Positions 43,000 through 52,589 of a stretch of DNA of 64,000 nt are shown here, piece by piece; position 1 is the stretch's first letter; every line of letters starts with the position of its first letter. This DNA comes from JAAURB01 sp049647265 (GTDB lineage: Bacteria; Cyanobacteriota; Cyanobacteriia; Cyanobacteriales; Microcoleaceae), in contig JBARXJ010000049.1 in assembly GCA_049647265.1 (NCBI GenBank), positions 59,096-123,095 on the forward strand, written 5' to 3'. The position numbers were made by a program, and so were the translations under genes. Below the pieces are notes generated by a model. That model had not been told where the DNA came from. It saw only the letters and a program-made list of their open reading frames with translations, and ran no database searches.

Positions 43000-44334
43000 A
43001 TGAATTTATTTAAAAAAAAGACAGGCTGGGGAAAAACGCTAATTATTAATCTATTTTTACTACTGGCTTTTTTAGAGTTAGGTTCTCTAATTTTTTATGG
43101 AAGTAAAACTAAACAATTTTTCTATACCCGTCATCGAAATGATTCCTCAGAAACTCAAAATTTTAATTTAGAATTAGGTGGCTTGAGATTAGAAGAATCA
43201 ATTGTTGAACGGTTGCATCCGTTTTTTGGCTATGTTCAAAAACCCGGAGAAATTCCCCATCTGAAAAAGTTTGATATCAAATATAACGATTATGGTTTTA
43301 TCTCAGCTTACGAATATCCATTTATTAAACAAAATGAAAATCAGTATATTGTTGGTGTTTTTGGGGGGTCTGTTGCGTCTCGCTATTCAGTCCATGAAAT
43401 TAAAAACGGTATTTTAGAACAATCCTTAAAGCAAATACCTGAACTTAAAAATAAAGAAGTTATTATTCTGTCTTTTGCCACTGGGGGTTATAAACAACCT
43501 CAACAATTGTTGGTTTTAAACTATATGTTATCCATTGGACAAACCTTTGATTTAGCGATTAATATAGATGGGTTTAATGAGGTGGCATTATCTAATTTAA
43601 ATAATCAAACGCAACTGGCATGGATGATGCCCAGTGGAAATCATATTTCTAGTTTAGCGAGTTTATCTAATAATAATTTATCGACTGAAACCTTAGATAA
43701 CTTACTGACAATTAAACAAATTAAACCTCAACTTCGAGAAGCAATTAACGAACAAAATAAGTGTGATTTAGCGGTCTGTTATACTTTATATTCAATTTAT
43801 TCTCGCTTCTTACTGAAAAACTATCAGAAAGCAGTGGCGGTTTTTGAGGCGCAACAAAAAGAACAGATTTCTTCTCTATTTTCTGAACAAAGTCCGTTCT
43901 ATTTCTATCCTCAAGAGACGGTTTTATCTAATCCTGAACTTTATACATCAGTGGCGGAAAATTGGGAGAATACTTCATTTTTAATGAGTCAAATTTTAGC
44001 CAGACGAAATATTCCTTATTTCCATTTTATTCAACCTAACCAATATTATCCGACAAAGCGACAGTTTTCTGAAGCTGAAAAAAGAATCGCTTTTAGTGAT
44101 ACCAGTCCCTATGCAGAAGCGGTTGAAGAAGGATATCCTTATTTATTAAAACAGATTGATAATTTACAATCGCGGGGTGTTAATATCTTTAATAGTGTCG
44201 CTGTTTTAGACAATGCTTCAGAAGATGTTTATCTCGATAACTGCTGTCATTATAACGAAGCGGGAGAAACTATTTTTTCTAATTATATCGCAGAGAATAT
44301 TGTGAATACTTTAAAAAACAGTTCAAATAATTAG
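43000..44334 (+). CDS. SGNH-fold membrane protein, third of four (tandem paralogue)
   Basis: A 444-residue paralogue of the preceding gene, with an anchor at about 13-32, block I VFGGSVASRYS and a block V-like LDNCCHYN, where the residue three before His is Asn rather than Asp. The two share conserved stretches over their whole length, so they arose by tandem duplication. Its last four bases overlap the convergent gene at 44331. Whether the Asn replacement abolishes catalysis is unknown. Confidence 0.8.
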   Translation: MNLFKKKTGWGKTLIINLFLLLAFLELGSLIFYGSKTKQFFYTRHRNDSSETQNFNLELGGLRLEESIVERLHPFFGYVQKPGEIPHLKKFDIKYNDYGFISAYEYPFIKQNENQYIVGVFGGSVASRYSVHEIKNGILEQSLKQIPELKNKEVIILSFATGGYKQPQQLLVLNYMLSIGQTFDLAINIDGFNEVALSNLNNQTQLAWMMPSGNHISSLASLSNNNLSTETLDNLLTIKQIKPQLREAINEQNKCDLAVCYTLYSIYSRFLLKNYQKAVAVFEAQQKEQISSLFSEQSPFYFYPQETVLSNPELYTSVAENWENTSFLMSQILARRNIPYFHFIQPNQYYPTKRQFSEAEKRIAFSDTSPYAEAVEEGYPYLLKQIDNLQSRGVNIFNSVAVLDNASEDVYLDNCCHYNEAGETIFSNYIAENIVNTLKNSSNN

Positions 44335-45431
44335 TCTGCTGATTTCGCGTTTAAATCTTGTTCAATTTTATCACTTATATTTTTTTGAATAATATCAGCC
44401 GCTAATTGATTTCCGGCAATATTCCAATGGGTATCTAAGGGTTTATAGAGTCTTTCCTGCTGTGAAACAGTAATAAATTCATCTAATAAATCAATTGTCT
44501 CAATATTAGATTTTTGAAGTTCTGCTTGTAATAACCGATTCGGTAATTTAAAATCAATTAAACTAGAATCTTGCAATTCAAACCGTTCTATAATTTTAGC
44601 TTGTAATTCAGGATTGACTTGAACTTCATCAGGAATAATAACCACCGTTAAAGCAATATTTTGATAATCACATAAAGCCTTAATTTTTTTAATATCATTT
44701 ACCGCATCTTCAAATAACGCTTTAAATTCTTCCTGAGACGCTTCATCTGTTAAATATTGAGTACTTCTTCCTTCTTCAATTTCTATAAAACTTTCTTCAC
44801 TAAAAGTCGGCTGATTATCCTGATAATTTCCTCTTTCTCTTGGACTAAAAATATGTCCTTCGTAGTTTTGCTGAATTTTAATTAAAGATCGAAAAAACTC
44901 AATCACATAAGAATATTTTTCTCTTCTAAGATTTTGTGTAAAGTAATTATCACTAAAATCATTACCAACGAAAAAAGAAATTAATATCCTGTCGGGATTC
45001 AACGCTAAGCCTTCATTCGATAAAATCGATAAATAATCCCGTGGACCCATGCCGGGAATTCCCATATTGATAATTTCAACAGTTTTCCCGGCTTGATTAA
45101 ATTGTTCTTCTAAAACCGTCAAATAATTATAAGGATAAGGAACAACACCAAATGTAAAAGAATCGCCTATCCCTAAAATCCGATAAGTTTGTGGATCTTT
45201 TTGAATAGTAAATTCTTGATCTTTAAACCCTTGAGAATTTAAATTAAACTCATAATCTTCTGCATTCGGTTTACCGCGCCAACGATTATAAGAATAATCA
45301 TAAAACACAAAAGTAGGGTTAATTTTATTATAAATTCTAAAGGTTATTTCTGATAAAACAAACGTAATCCCACTAATCAGAATCACTTGAGTGATAAGAC
45401 GTGTCGCTGCCTTAATTTTCAACATTAGCAA
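44331..45431 (-). CDS. Membrane-anchored SGNH/GDSL protein, fourth of four
   Basis: A 366-residue protein with an anchor at about 12-30. It has the most canonical catalytic set of the four: GIGDSFTFG (S91), INMGIPGMGPRDY as block II, FFVGNDFSDN as block III, and DTHWNIAGNQ (D333, H335) as block V, the AlgJ/AlgX-like DTHW form. It lies on the opposite strand and overlaps the end of the third SGNH gene by four bases, so it has its own promoter in the 45432-45720 gap. Confidence 0.83.
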   Translation of the reverse strand: MLMLKIKAATRLITQVILISGITFVLSEITFRIYNKINPTFVFYDYSYNRWRGKPNAEDYEFNLNSQGFKDQEFTIQKDPQTYRILGIGDSFTFGVVPYPYNYLTVLEEQFNQAGKTVEIINMGIPGMGPRDYLSILSNEGLALNPDRILISFFVGNDFSDNYFTQNLRREKYSYVIEFFRSLIKIQQNYEGHIFSPRERGNYQDNQPTFSEESFIEIEEGRSTQYLTDEASQEEFKALFEDAVNDIKKIKALCDYQNIALTVVIIPDEVQVNPELQAKIIERFELQDSSLIDFKLPNRLLQAELQKSNIETIDLLDEFITVSQQERLYKPLDTHWNIAGNQLAADIIQKNISDKIEQDLNAKSAD

Positions 45432-45720
45432 ACCGTTTACAGTTAAATTGCAAACATTAACCCTATCAAGGTTTTTATCCCTTGTCTAGATAACTGAAAG
45501 CGATTCTTTAGAGTGGATAGCCATCTCCTAGCCCGAACCAGCACTAAAATAGACTAAAGTCTACTTTGTTTATAAAAATTTAATATTTCTCCGGTATACT
45601 GAGGAACGGTGACTAAGTTGACTTCGTAGAGTAATCACTTAACTGCTCTGCTACTTTGACCCGCTTAATTTTGACTCACACTCTCATCGCTCTAATGGCC
45701 AACTTGAATCACACGAGACA

Positions 45721-47202
45721 ATGAACAGTATTTTATCTAAAGACGCTTGGTTTTCTAATGTACAACAAGATTTACTCGCCGGGGCCGTTGTTGCTTTAGC
45801 CCTAATTCCAGAAGCGATCGCATTCTCTATTATTGCAGGAGTTGACCCCAAAGTGGGTTTATATGCCGCTTTTTGTATTGCCATCGTTACGGCGATTTTG
45901 GGGGGGCGACCCGGAATGATTTCAGCCGCAACAGCAGCAATGGCACTGCTAATGACCACTTTAGTCAAAGATTATGGCTTAGAGTATCTCCTGGCAGCCA
46001 CTATTTTAGCGGGTATTCTGCAAATTTTTCTGGGATGGTTGAGACTGGGAAACCAAATGCGGTTTGTGCCTCGGCCGGTGATGGTCGGCTTTGTTAACGC
46101 CCTGGCCATTCTGATTTTTAATGCCCAATTAACCCAATTTAAAGGGGCATCTTGGTTAGTCTATGCCATGGTTGCAGTCGGACTGGTGATTATCTATGGA
46201 CTGCCCTACCTGACAAAAGTAGTTCCTTCTCCTTTAGTCGCCATTGTCGTATTGACCACTGTTAGTATCACTGCCGGATGGGATGTCCCCACTGTCGGAG
46301 ATATGGGGGCTTTACCCGATACCCTACCGACTCTGGCCTTACCCGCTGTTCCCTTCAACTTTGAAACCTTAAGGATTATTCTGCCTTACGCATTTGCCTT
46401 CTCTTTTGTCGGCCTGCTAGACTCGTTTTTAACGGCGAATGTGGTTGATGACCTGACCGACACCTCCAGTAACAAAAACCAAGAAGCCATCGGACAAGGT
46501 GTTGCCAATATTATTGCTGGGTTTATCGGCGGTATGGCTGGATGTGGGATGATTGGTCAATCTGTGATTAATGTTCGTTCCGGGGGACGGACTCGCCTAT
46601 CCTCTTTTAGTGCCGGGGTATTTTTACTGGTCTGTATGTTGGTCTTGAGTCAATGGGTGGCCCGGATTCCGATGGCAGCGTTAGTGGCCGTGATGTTTAT
46701 GGTTTCGGTGAGTACGTTTAATTGGAATTCTCTACGTGATATTCGTTTAATTCCTAAAAGTGAAACAGCGGTGATGTTAACAACCGTACTTGTCACTGTA
46801 TTAACCCGTAACTTAGCCATTGGGGTAATGATTGGAGTTGCCCTCAGTACAATTTTCTTTAGTCGTAAAATCGCAGCTTTAATCTTCGTTGATAATCAAC
46901 TCATTGACCACGGAAAAGAACGAATTTATAGCGTTAATGGTCAGATCTTCTTTGTTTCTGTTGAGAACTTCCTCAATGCCTTTGATTTTCGCGAACCTTT
47001 AGAACGAGTCACAATTGATTTAACTCACGCTCATCTGTGGGATCAATCCGCTGTCGATGCCGTTGATAAAGTGGTTCTACGATTTCGTCATCGCGGGGTT
47101 GAGGTCAACTTAGTGGGTTTAAATCAAGCCAGCGCGACTTTACTCGAACGTTTAGCCATTCATGATAAACCAGCGGCTCAACAAAATCTAGATGCCAATT
47201 AG
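45721..47202 (+). CDS. SulP family anion transporter (BicA/SulP-like)
   Basis: A 493-residue SLC26/SulP carrier. About 12 membrane segments occupy residues 18-395, starting with LLAGAVVALALIPEAIAFSI, the family's first transmembrane signature. The C-terminal STAS domain spans about 405-485 (VNGQIFFVSVENFL through VNLVGLNQ). Cyanobacterial relatives include the sodium-dependent bicarbonate carrier BicA and sulfate carriers; substrate cannot be fixed by eye, and bicarbonate is plausible given the host. A TATACT box at 45595-45600 may be part of its promoter. Confidence 0.9.
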   Translation: MNSILSKDAWFSNVQQDLLAGAVVALALIPEAIAFSIIAGVDPKVGLYAAFCIAIVTAILGGRPGMISAATAAMALLMTTLVKDYGLEYLLAATILAGILQIFLGWLRLGNQMRFVPRPVMVGFVNALAILIFNAQLTQFKGASWLVYAMVAVGLVIIYGLPYLTKVVPSPLVAIVVLTTVSITAGWDVPTVGDMGALPDTLPTLALPAVPFNFETLRIILPYAFAFSFVGLLDSFLTANVVDDLTDTSSNKNQEAIGQGVANIIAGFIGGMAGCGMIGQSVINVRSGGRTRLSSFSAGVFLLVCMLVLSQWVARIPMAALVAVMFMVSVSTFNWNSLRDIRLIPKSETAVMLTTVLVTVLTRNLAIGVMIGVALSTIFFSRKIAALIFVDNQLIDHGKERIYSVNGQIFFVSVENFLNAFDFREPLERVTIDLTHAHLWDQSAVDAVDKVVLRFRHRGVEVNLVGLNQASATLLERLAIHDKPAAQQNLDAN

Positions 47203-47463
47203 GGGTTTGAGGATCAATCGATGGGACTGACTTGCCGTTGCCATAGGTTGATTATCCTCTATTGTGTTTCATCTGTGCGCCTAACCCAACAACGCGCCAT
47301 CGCCTGTAGCCGATGCTGCATAAATTTATCAATTTTTATGAGGCTGGCTTGTACAGAAACGGGATTGACCGCTATCATTAGAAGAAACAGTGCTGTCTGT
47401 ATCAGCAAGATTAACAAAGATCGAGTTAAGCTTAATTAATAGAAACCTTGTAAGTATACTGTA

Positions 47464-48072
47464 ATGAGTGAGCAAAGTCCCTACGAACAGCTTGGGGTCA
47501 CAATCAATGCTTCTTTTGATGAAATTCAAGAAGCACGCGATCGCCTCACAGACCAACATAGTGGTGAGCGCCAGGTTGTTGAGTCAATTGAAGCAGCTTA
47601 TGATGCGATTTTGATGGATCGCCTCAGGATGCGTCAAGAAGGGAAAATTAAGGTTCCAGAACGGATTCGTTTTCCGGAGCGCCTGGCCCCTCCTCCCGCT
47701 AGTTCTTCTCAATCGGTGACAGCCAAAAGCCCTGAGTGGTTACAGCGGATGCTGGATACCCCAACCCGTAATGAACTGATGTTACCTTCAGCCATTTACG
47801 CAGGCCTTGGGGTTTTAAGTCTTTATCCGGGTTTTGAGATTGCATTGTTACAACTTCCCCTCGCCTTAGGTGTGGGTTGTAGCCTTTATTTCCTTAACCG
47901 CAAAGAGCAAAAGTTCGGCCGCTCTGTACTATTAACGGTTGCGGGTTTAATTCTAGGATTAGTTTTGGGAGGTATTCTCAGTCCTGTGATCGGTACAACG
48001 ATTGTGGCTGAACGGTTTATTACGTTAGTCACCTTGATTGTATTGTGGTTAGTCAGTGGCTTCCTCCGCTAA
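47464..48072 (+). CDS. CPP1-like family protein
   Basis: A 202-residue protein with a J-like N-terminal domain (SPYEQLGVTINASFDEIQEARDRL, lacking the HPD motif), then a linker and three or four membrane helices from about 115 to 200. This is the CPP1-like/Cdf1-like family; in plants CPP1 stabilises protochlorophyllide oxidoreductase in the chloroplast. Its cyanobacterial role is presumably with membrane proteins of pigment synthesis, by analogy. A hairpin GAAGAT-CTA-ATCTTC follows the stop at 48073-48087. Confidence 0.85.
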   Translation: MSEQSPYEQLGVTINASFDEIQEARDRLTDQHSGERQVVESIEAAYDAILMDRLRMRQEGKIKVPERIRFPERLAPPPASSSQSVTAKSPEWLQRMLDTPTRNELMLPSAIYAGLGVLSLYPGFEIALLQLPLALGVGCSLYFLNRKEQKFGRSVLLTVAGLILGLVLGGILSPVIGTTIVAERFITLVTLIVLWLVSGFLR

Positions 48073-48309
48073 GAAGATCTAATCTTCACAGTGGCTTGAT
48101 GGCTGCTTGATCGATCGCATCTGATGAATCACAATTGCCTCGTCCCTGGACAATACACCCATTTTTCGTGGCTCATAGATGGGTTAAATTTTTAATGAAT
48201 ACAGTAATAGATCGATTCTTGAACCGGGAATTGATCAACTTTCCCCCTTGTCTAACGTCCCCATTCTAGTTCACAATAATGCAGAGTGAAATGCACCAGG
48301 AGAGCGACT

Positions 48310-49740
48310 GTGAGTGAATTCGATTATGATTTAGTCATTGTAGGCGCAGGAGTTGGCGGACATGGCGCAGCCATTCATGCCGTGGGATGTGGTTTGAAAA
48401 CTGCCATTATCGAAGCAGCCGATATGGGGGGAACCTGCGTAAATAGAGGTTGTATTCCCTCAAAAGCTTTGTTAGCTGCCTCTGGACGGGTGCGAGAATT
48501 ACGGGATACTCATCATCTACAAAATTTAGGCATTCAGTTAGGACAAGTTAGTTTTGATCGCCAAACCATTGCCAATCATGCTGATACGATTGTCAGTAAA
48601 TTACGGGGTGATTTAACCAATAGTTTAAAACGTTTAGGGGTAGATACGATTCACGGTTGGGGAAAAATAACAGCCCCGCAAAAGATTAGTGTTGAAACCG
48701 CAACTGGGGAAAAAGTTATTACGGCAAAAGATATTATTCTGGCCCCCGGTTCAGTTCCGTTTGTTCCTCCGGGTATTGAAATCGATCATAAGACCGTTTT
48801 TACCAGTGATGAAGCGATTAAATTAGACTCATTACCCCAATGGATCGCTATTGTCGGGAGTGGTTATATTGGGTTAGAATTTTCCGATGTTTATACGGCA
48901 TTGGGCTGTGAAGTCACGATGATCGAAGCCTTGGATAAACTGATGCCAACATTCGATCCAGATATTGCTAAATTAGCCGAACGAACTTTAATTAAGCCTC
49001 GTGATATTGAGACTTATGTCGGTAAATTAGCGATGAAAGTTACCCCCGGATCTCCAGTGGTAATTGAATTAGCTGATGCCAAAACTAAAGAAGTCGAAGA
49101 AGTCTTAGAAGTAGATGCTTGTTTAGTGGCAACCGGACGAATTCCTTATAGTAAAAATATCGGTTTAGAAACTGTTGGCGTAGAAACAGATCGACGCGGT
49201 TTTATTCCGGTTAACGATCAATTAGCCGTATTGTCCGGTGGTGAACCCGTAGCAAATTTATGGGCAATTGGGGATGTAACCGGTAAAATGATGTTAGCTC
49301 ATGCTGCCTCTGCCCAAGGAATTGCAGTGGTTGAAACCATTTGCGGACGGACTCGAGAAGTGGATTATATGAGTATTCCAGCAGCGGCTTTTACTCATCC
49401 AGAAATTAGTTATGTGGGCTTAACAGAACCCGCAGCCAAGGAATTAGGCAAACAAGAAGGGTTTGAAGTGGCTTCAGTCAAAACCTATTTTAAAGGCAAT
49501 TCTAAAGCCATTGCTGAAGGCGAAACGGATGGAATTGCTAAAGTGATTTACCGCAAAGATAACGGGGAATTACTCGGGGTTCATATCTTTGGTTTACACG
49601 CTTCGGATTTAATTCAAGAAGCCGCTAATGCGATCGCCAAACGGGAGTCTGTGAATAATTTGGCTTTTTCTGTTCATACTCATCCGACACTCTCTGAAGT
49701 CTTAGATGAGGCTTATAAACGGGCAGTCGGCGCTCATTAA
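48310..49740 (+). CDS. lpdA: Dihydrolipoyl dehydrogenase
   Basis: A 476-residue FAD flavoprotein oxidising dihydrolipoyl groups of the pyruvate dehydrogenase (and glycine decarboxylase) complexes. It has an N-terminal FAD motif VIVGAGVGGHGAA (9-21), the redox disulfide in GGTCVNRGCIP (C43, C48), an NAD motif IVGSGYIGLEFSD, and the C-terminal dimer-interface His-Glu in VHTHPTLSE. The start is the GTG at 48310, preceded by AGGAGA; an earlier in-frame GTG at 48286 lacks a ribosome site. Confidence 0.96.
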   Translation: MSEFDYDLVIVGAGVGGHGAAIHAVGCGLKTAIIEAADMGGTCVNRGCIPSKALLAASGRVRELRDTHHLQNLGIQLGQVSFDRQTIANHADTIVSKLRGDLTNSLKRLGVDTIHGWGKITAPQKISVETATGEKVITAKDIILAPGSVPFVPPGIEIDHKTVFTSDEAIKLDSLPQWIAIVGSGYIGLEFSDVYTALGCEVTMIEALDKLMPTFDPDIAKLAERTLIKPRDIETYVGKLAMKVTPGSPVVIELADAKTKEVEEVLEVDACLVATGRIPYSKNIGLETVGVETDRRGFIPVNDQLAVLSGGEPVANLWAIGDVTGKMMLAHAASAQGIAVVETICGRTREVDYMSIPAAAFTHPEISYVGLTEPAAKELGKQEGFEVASVKTYFKGNSKAIAEGETDGIAKVIYRKDNGELLGVHIFGLHASDLIQEAANAIAKRESVNNLAFSVHTHPTLSEVLDEAYKRAVGAH

Positions 49741-49912
49741 TCTGTTGGTTATTGGTTAGTTTTTAGTCGTTAGTTTTTAGCCGTTAGTTTTTAGTCGTTA
49801 GTTTTTATTTTCTAGGGATTAGTTATTAGTCGTTAGTACTTAATTAACAACTAATAACTAATAACTAATAACTGATAACTAATAACTAATAACTAATAAC
49901 TAATAACAAACA
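49741..49912. repeat. Tandem TTAGTTATTAG-type repeats arranged as an inverted pair
   Basis: The left part repeats TTAGT(T/C)(A/G)TTAG and TTTTTAGTCG units, and the right part repeats ACTAATAACTAATAAC, the reverse complement of the left motif. They could fold into one long hairpin between the lpdA stop and the next gene's start. Related tracts occur at 15240-15288 and 24129-24146. The tract ends three bases before the ATG at 49915, so it supplies that gene's 5' region. Confidence 0.85.
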
Positions 49913-49914
49913 TT

Positions 49915-50889
49915 ATGACTTTCTTTGTTCCTTTACTCAAACAACGCGGATATTTAGATCAGATTCATCTGACGCTGTGTATTGTCGGTTCACGGAAGTT
50001 GGATGAATTTGTTCAGTTTGATTATTCTCAAAAAGGCTGGCAAATTTTTGCCCCTAACTTAACCATATATGGGTTTGATGCGGACTCTGAAGCGTGCGAT
50101 CGCAGAAATCAAGAATTAGAAAGTCAGCAAATTAATTGGCTAGAAAAACATATTCCTTTGGCAGTATGGAACCAAACGGGAAAAGCTACTCTTTATATTA
50201 CAAAACATCCCGGTTGTTGCTCTTTATATCCGCCGAATACAGCGGTTGTGGATCGGTTTCACGAATATAGCGATCGCCATAAATTAATCGATACAGTAGA
50301 AGTTGAAACAACAACATTAGATGAATATTTTATCGATAAAAATTGTCAGATTGACTTTTTACAATTGGATGTTCAAGGTGGAGAATTAAACGTTTTACAA
50401 GGGGCAACTCAACTCTTACAACAGCAAATATTAGCAATAGAAGCGGAAGTTAATTTTATAGAATTATACCAGCATCAGCCTTTATTTAGTGATGTTGATA
50501 CTTTTATCAGAAATCAGGAATTTACATTACTTGATTTTGGCAAAAGATGGTATGCTCAACGTCAAGAGGTTCCGATGCATTCTCGTCAACATATCGGACA
50601 GTTAGCCTGGACAGATGCATTTTATTTTAGAGACTTAGTCCGTTTAGATCAAAATCTTAGATTTAAAACCCCTCAACAAATATTAAAATCGGCTTGCATT
50701 GCAGATGTGCTACATTTTTATGATTATGCTTTAGAAGCATTTGGTTATTTAACTCTTAAATATGGAGAAGATACTCACTATAATTTAACAGATTGTTTGA
50801 TTGAGGCTTTAGAACACAATTCTGAGGCAACTCAGTATGGTATTGATTCAATTCCATTAGTGGCTAAATTGAAAAATTATCATCGCTAA
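49915..50889 (+). CDS. FkbM family methyltransferase
   Basis: A 324-residue SAM-dependent O-methyltransferase of the FkbM type, which often methylates sugars or glycolipids. FGFDADSE-like and FLQLDVQGGELNVLQGA (around 150-167), the hallmark DxQGxExxVL, are present. The 80-residue N-terminal extension and the C-terminal 90 residues are ordinary. Because a repeat tract touches the ATG, its ribosome site and true start are uncertain; a downstream start is not excluded. It lies 99 bases before trpC. Confidence 0.85.
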   Translation: MTFFVPLLKQRGYLDQIHLTLCIVGSRKLDEFVQFDYSQKGWQIFAPNLTIYGFDADSEACDRRNQELESQQINWLEKHIPLAVWNQTGKATLYITKHPGCCSLYPPNTAVVDRFHEYSDRHKLIDTVEVETTTLDEYFIDKNCQIDFLQLDVQGGELNVLQGATQLLQQQILAIEAEVNFIELYQHQPLFSDVDTFIRNQEFTLLDFGKRWYAQRQEVPMHSRQHIGQLAWTDAFYFRDLVRLDQNLRFKTPQQILKSACIADVLHFYDYALEAFGYLTLKYGEDTHYNLTDCLIEALEHNSEATQYGIDSIPLVAKLKNYHR

Positions 50890-50988
50890 ATCGATCAAAA
50901 TTTCATTTGAAAAAGAGCGACATAATCAGTTATACTATAAAACTAAAGTCATTATTTTTAACTGTATTTCTATCTAATTTTCTCAATC

Positions 50989-51870
50989 ATGCAAATTCGT
51001 CGTCGCCCCCCTAGTCCCCCCATTCAAGTGGGTAACTTAAGTTATGAAGTTAAAATCGATGATGCCCAACCTCAGAATATATTAGAAGAAATTGTCTGGT
51101 ATAAAGATCAAGAAATTACGAATTTAAGAGAACAAATTCCGTTAATTAAACTCAAACAACAAGTTGATAAAGCGGCTCCTGCTAAAGATTTTCTGCAAGC
51201 CTTAAAATCCAGTTTAACAAAGCCCGCTATTATTGCAGAAGTTAAGAAAGCTTCCCCCAGTAAAGGGGTTATTCGAGAAGATTTTGATCCGGTTAAAATT
51301 GCAACAGCCTATGAAAAAGGAGGTGCGAGTTGTATTTCTGTATTAACAGATAAAAAGTTCTTTCAAGGCAGTTTTGAAAACTTAGCAAATGTTCGTTCAG
51401 CAGTCAATTTGCCCCTGTTATGTAAGGAATTTATTGTTTATCCCTATCAAATCTATTTAGGGCGGGCTTCTGGTGCAGATGCGGTATTATTAATTGCCGC
51501 CGTTTTGCCGGATCAAGATTTAAAATATTTTAGTAAAATCATTAAAACTCTAGGGATGACTGCCTTAATTGAAGTGCATACTTTAGAAGAATTAGATCGG
51601 GTTTTAGCTTTGGATGATGTTAATTTAATTGGGATCAATAACCGTAACCTTGAAGATTTTTCTGTTAATTTAGAAACGACTCAACAACTACTAAAACAAC
51701 GACAGGATCAAATTCAATCCCGTGATATTTTAGTAGTGAGTGAATCTGGATTATTCAGTCGTCAGGACTTAGATTTTGTAAAAGGATCAGGGGCATCAGC
51801 CGTATTAATGGGTGAATCTTTAATCAAACATGACAACCCAGAAACTGCATTAAATCTCTTAGTAAAATAA
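50989..51870 (+). CDS. trpC: Indole-3-glycerol phosphate synthase
   Basis: Converts CdRP to indole-3-glycerol phosphate in tryptophan synthesis. It has 293 residues, with a 60-residue cyanobacterial N-terminal extension (MQIRRRPPSPPIQVGNLSYE) before the TIM barrel. Catalytic patches are AEVKKASPSKGVIREDFDP, VLTDKKFFQGS, LLCKEFIVYPYQI, LIGINNRNLEDF and ESGLFS. It is monocistronic and converges with cpcF, with only 22 bases between the stops. Confidence 0.96.
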   Translation: MQIRRRPPSPPIQVGNLSYEVKIDDAQPQNILEEIVWYKDQEITNLREQIPLIKLKQQVDKAAPAKDFLQALKSSLTKPAIIAEVKKASPSKGVIREDFDPVKIATAYEKGGASCISVLTDKKFFQGSFENLANVRSAVNLPLLCKEFIVYPYQIYLGRASGADAVLLIAAVLPDQDLKYFSKIIKTLGMTALIEVHTLEELDRVLALDDVNLIGINNRNLEDFSVNLETTQQLLKQRQDQIQSRDILVVSESGLFSRQDLDFVKGSGASAVLMGESLIKHDNPETALNLLVK

Positions 51871-51892
51871 TTCCATATCTGTCAAATTGGGT

Positions 51893-52528
51893 TCAATCTA
51901 AAAGACAACTTAAAGCCAATTTTGCCCTGGCTTGCACCGCCAAAACCTCATCCTGTTGAATCATTGTTTCTAAACACTCAATCCCAGATGTCCACCATTC
52001 GGGCTGTTGCTTAGCAGTGGCTGTTTGCAGCCCTTGTAAGCCCACTACAGCCCCATAACGTACAATCCATTCCGGATCTTGACACGCCTGGGAAAGAGTC
52101 TCAAACGCCCTCTTTTGACCCTGTGATTGCGCCTCTGAAGGCAACTCATGCCAACGAATTGCTCCCAATCCTCTTGCTGCTGCCCGCCGCACACTCAGGG
52201 CAAAATCGCTACCCGCAGCATCTAATAATATATCTAAACCCCGAGGATCGCCAATTCCCGATAACGCCCGCACTGCCCAAGCTCTTGCTCCATAATTATA
52301 ACCATCTAACTGTTCTAAAATTGGCATGACTGCGGGTTCACCAATTGTAATCAGTCCATCCACCGCTGCGACTGCGGCACCCGGATTATTAAAGCCCAAT
52401 ACTTCAATTAAAGTCGGAATGGCTTCAGGTAAACAAGCAGCAGCTAACGCTTCTACAGCATCCAATAAAGCGTCTGAAGAGTCAGCCGTTTCGACAGCAT
52501 TAATCAGTTGAGATGAAGTCATCATCAC
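51893..52528 (-). CDS. cpcF: Phycocyanobilin lyase subunit beta CpcF
   Basis: A 211-residue HEAT/Armadillo-like protein that forms, with CpcE, the heterodimeric lyase attaching phycocyanobilin to Cys-84 of the phycocyanin alpha subunit. Repeats such as ALIEVLGFNNPGAAVAAVDGL and AVRALSGIGDPRGLDILLDA are visible throughout. It is the last gene of the cpc operon, and its 61-base gap to cpcE is small enough for shared transcription. Confidence 0.94.
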   Translation of the reverse strand: MMMTSSQLINAVETADSSDALLDAVEALAAACLPEAIPTLIEVLGFNNPGAAVAAVDGLITIGEPAVMPILEQLDGYNYGARAWAVRALSGIGDPRGLDILLDAAGSDFALSVRRAAARGLGAIRWHELPSEAQSQGQKRAFETLSQACQDPEWIVRYGAVVGLQGLQTATAKQQPEWWTSGIECLETMIQQDEVLAVQARAKLALSCLLD

Positions 52529-52589
52529 TATGTGGGTATTTGTGGTTCAATTAAGCCTAATAATCCTATCAAACAATTCAAGATTAAAC

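Noticed and set aside
47221..47439. 72-codon ORF between the SulP transporter and the CPP1-like gene
   Set aside because: Cys/Arg-rich composition, no family resemblance, no ribosome site, and overlap with another spurious frame.
49741..49912. CRISPR array
   Set aside because: Units of 7-11 bases with no unique spacers and with both orientations; this is a simple tandem repeat, not a CRISPR.
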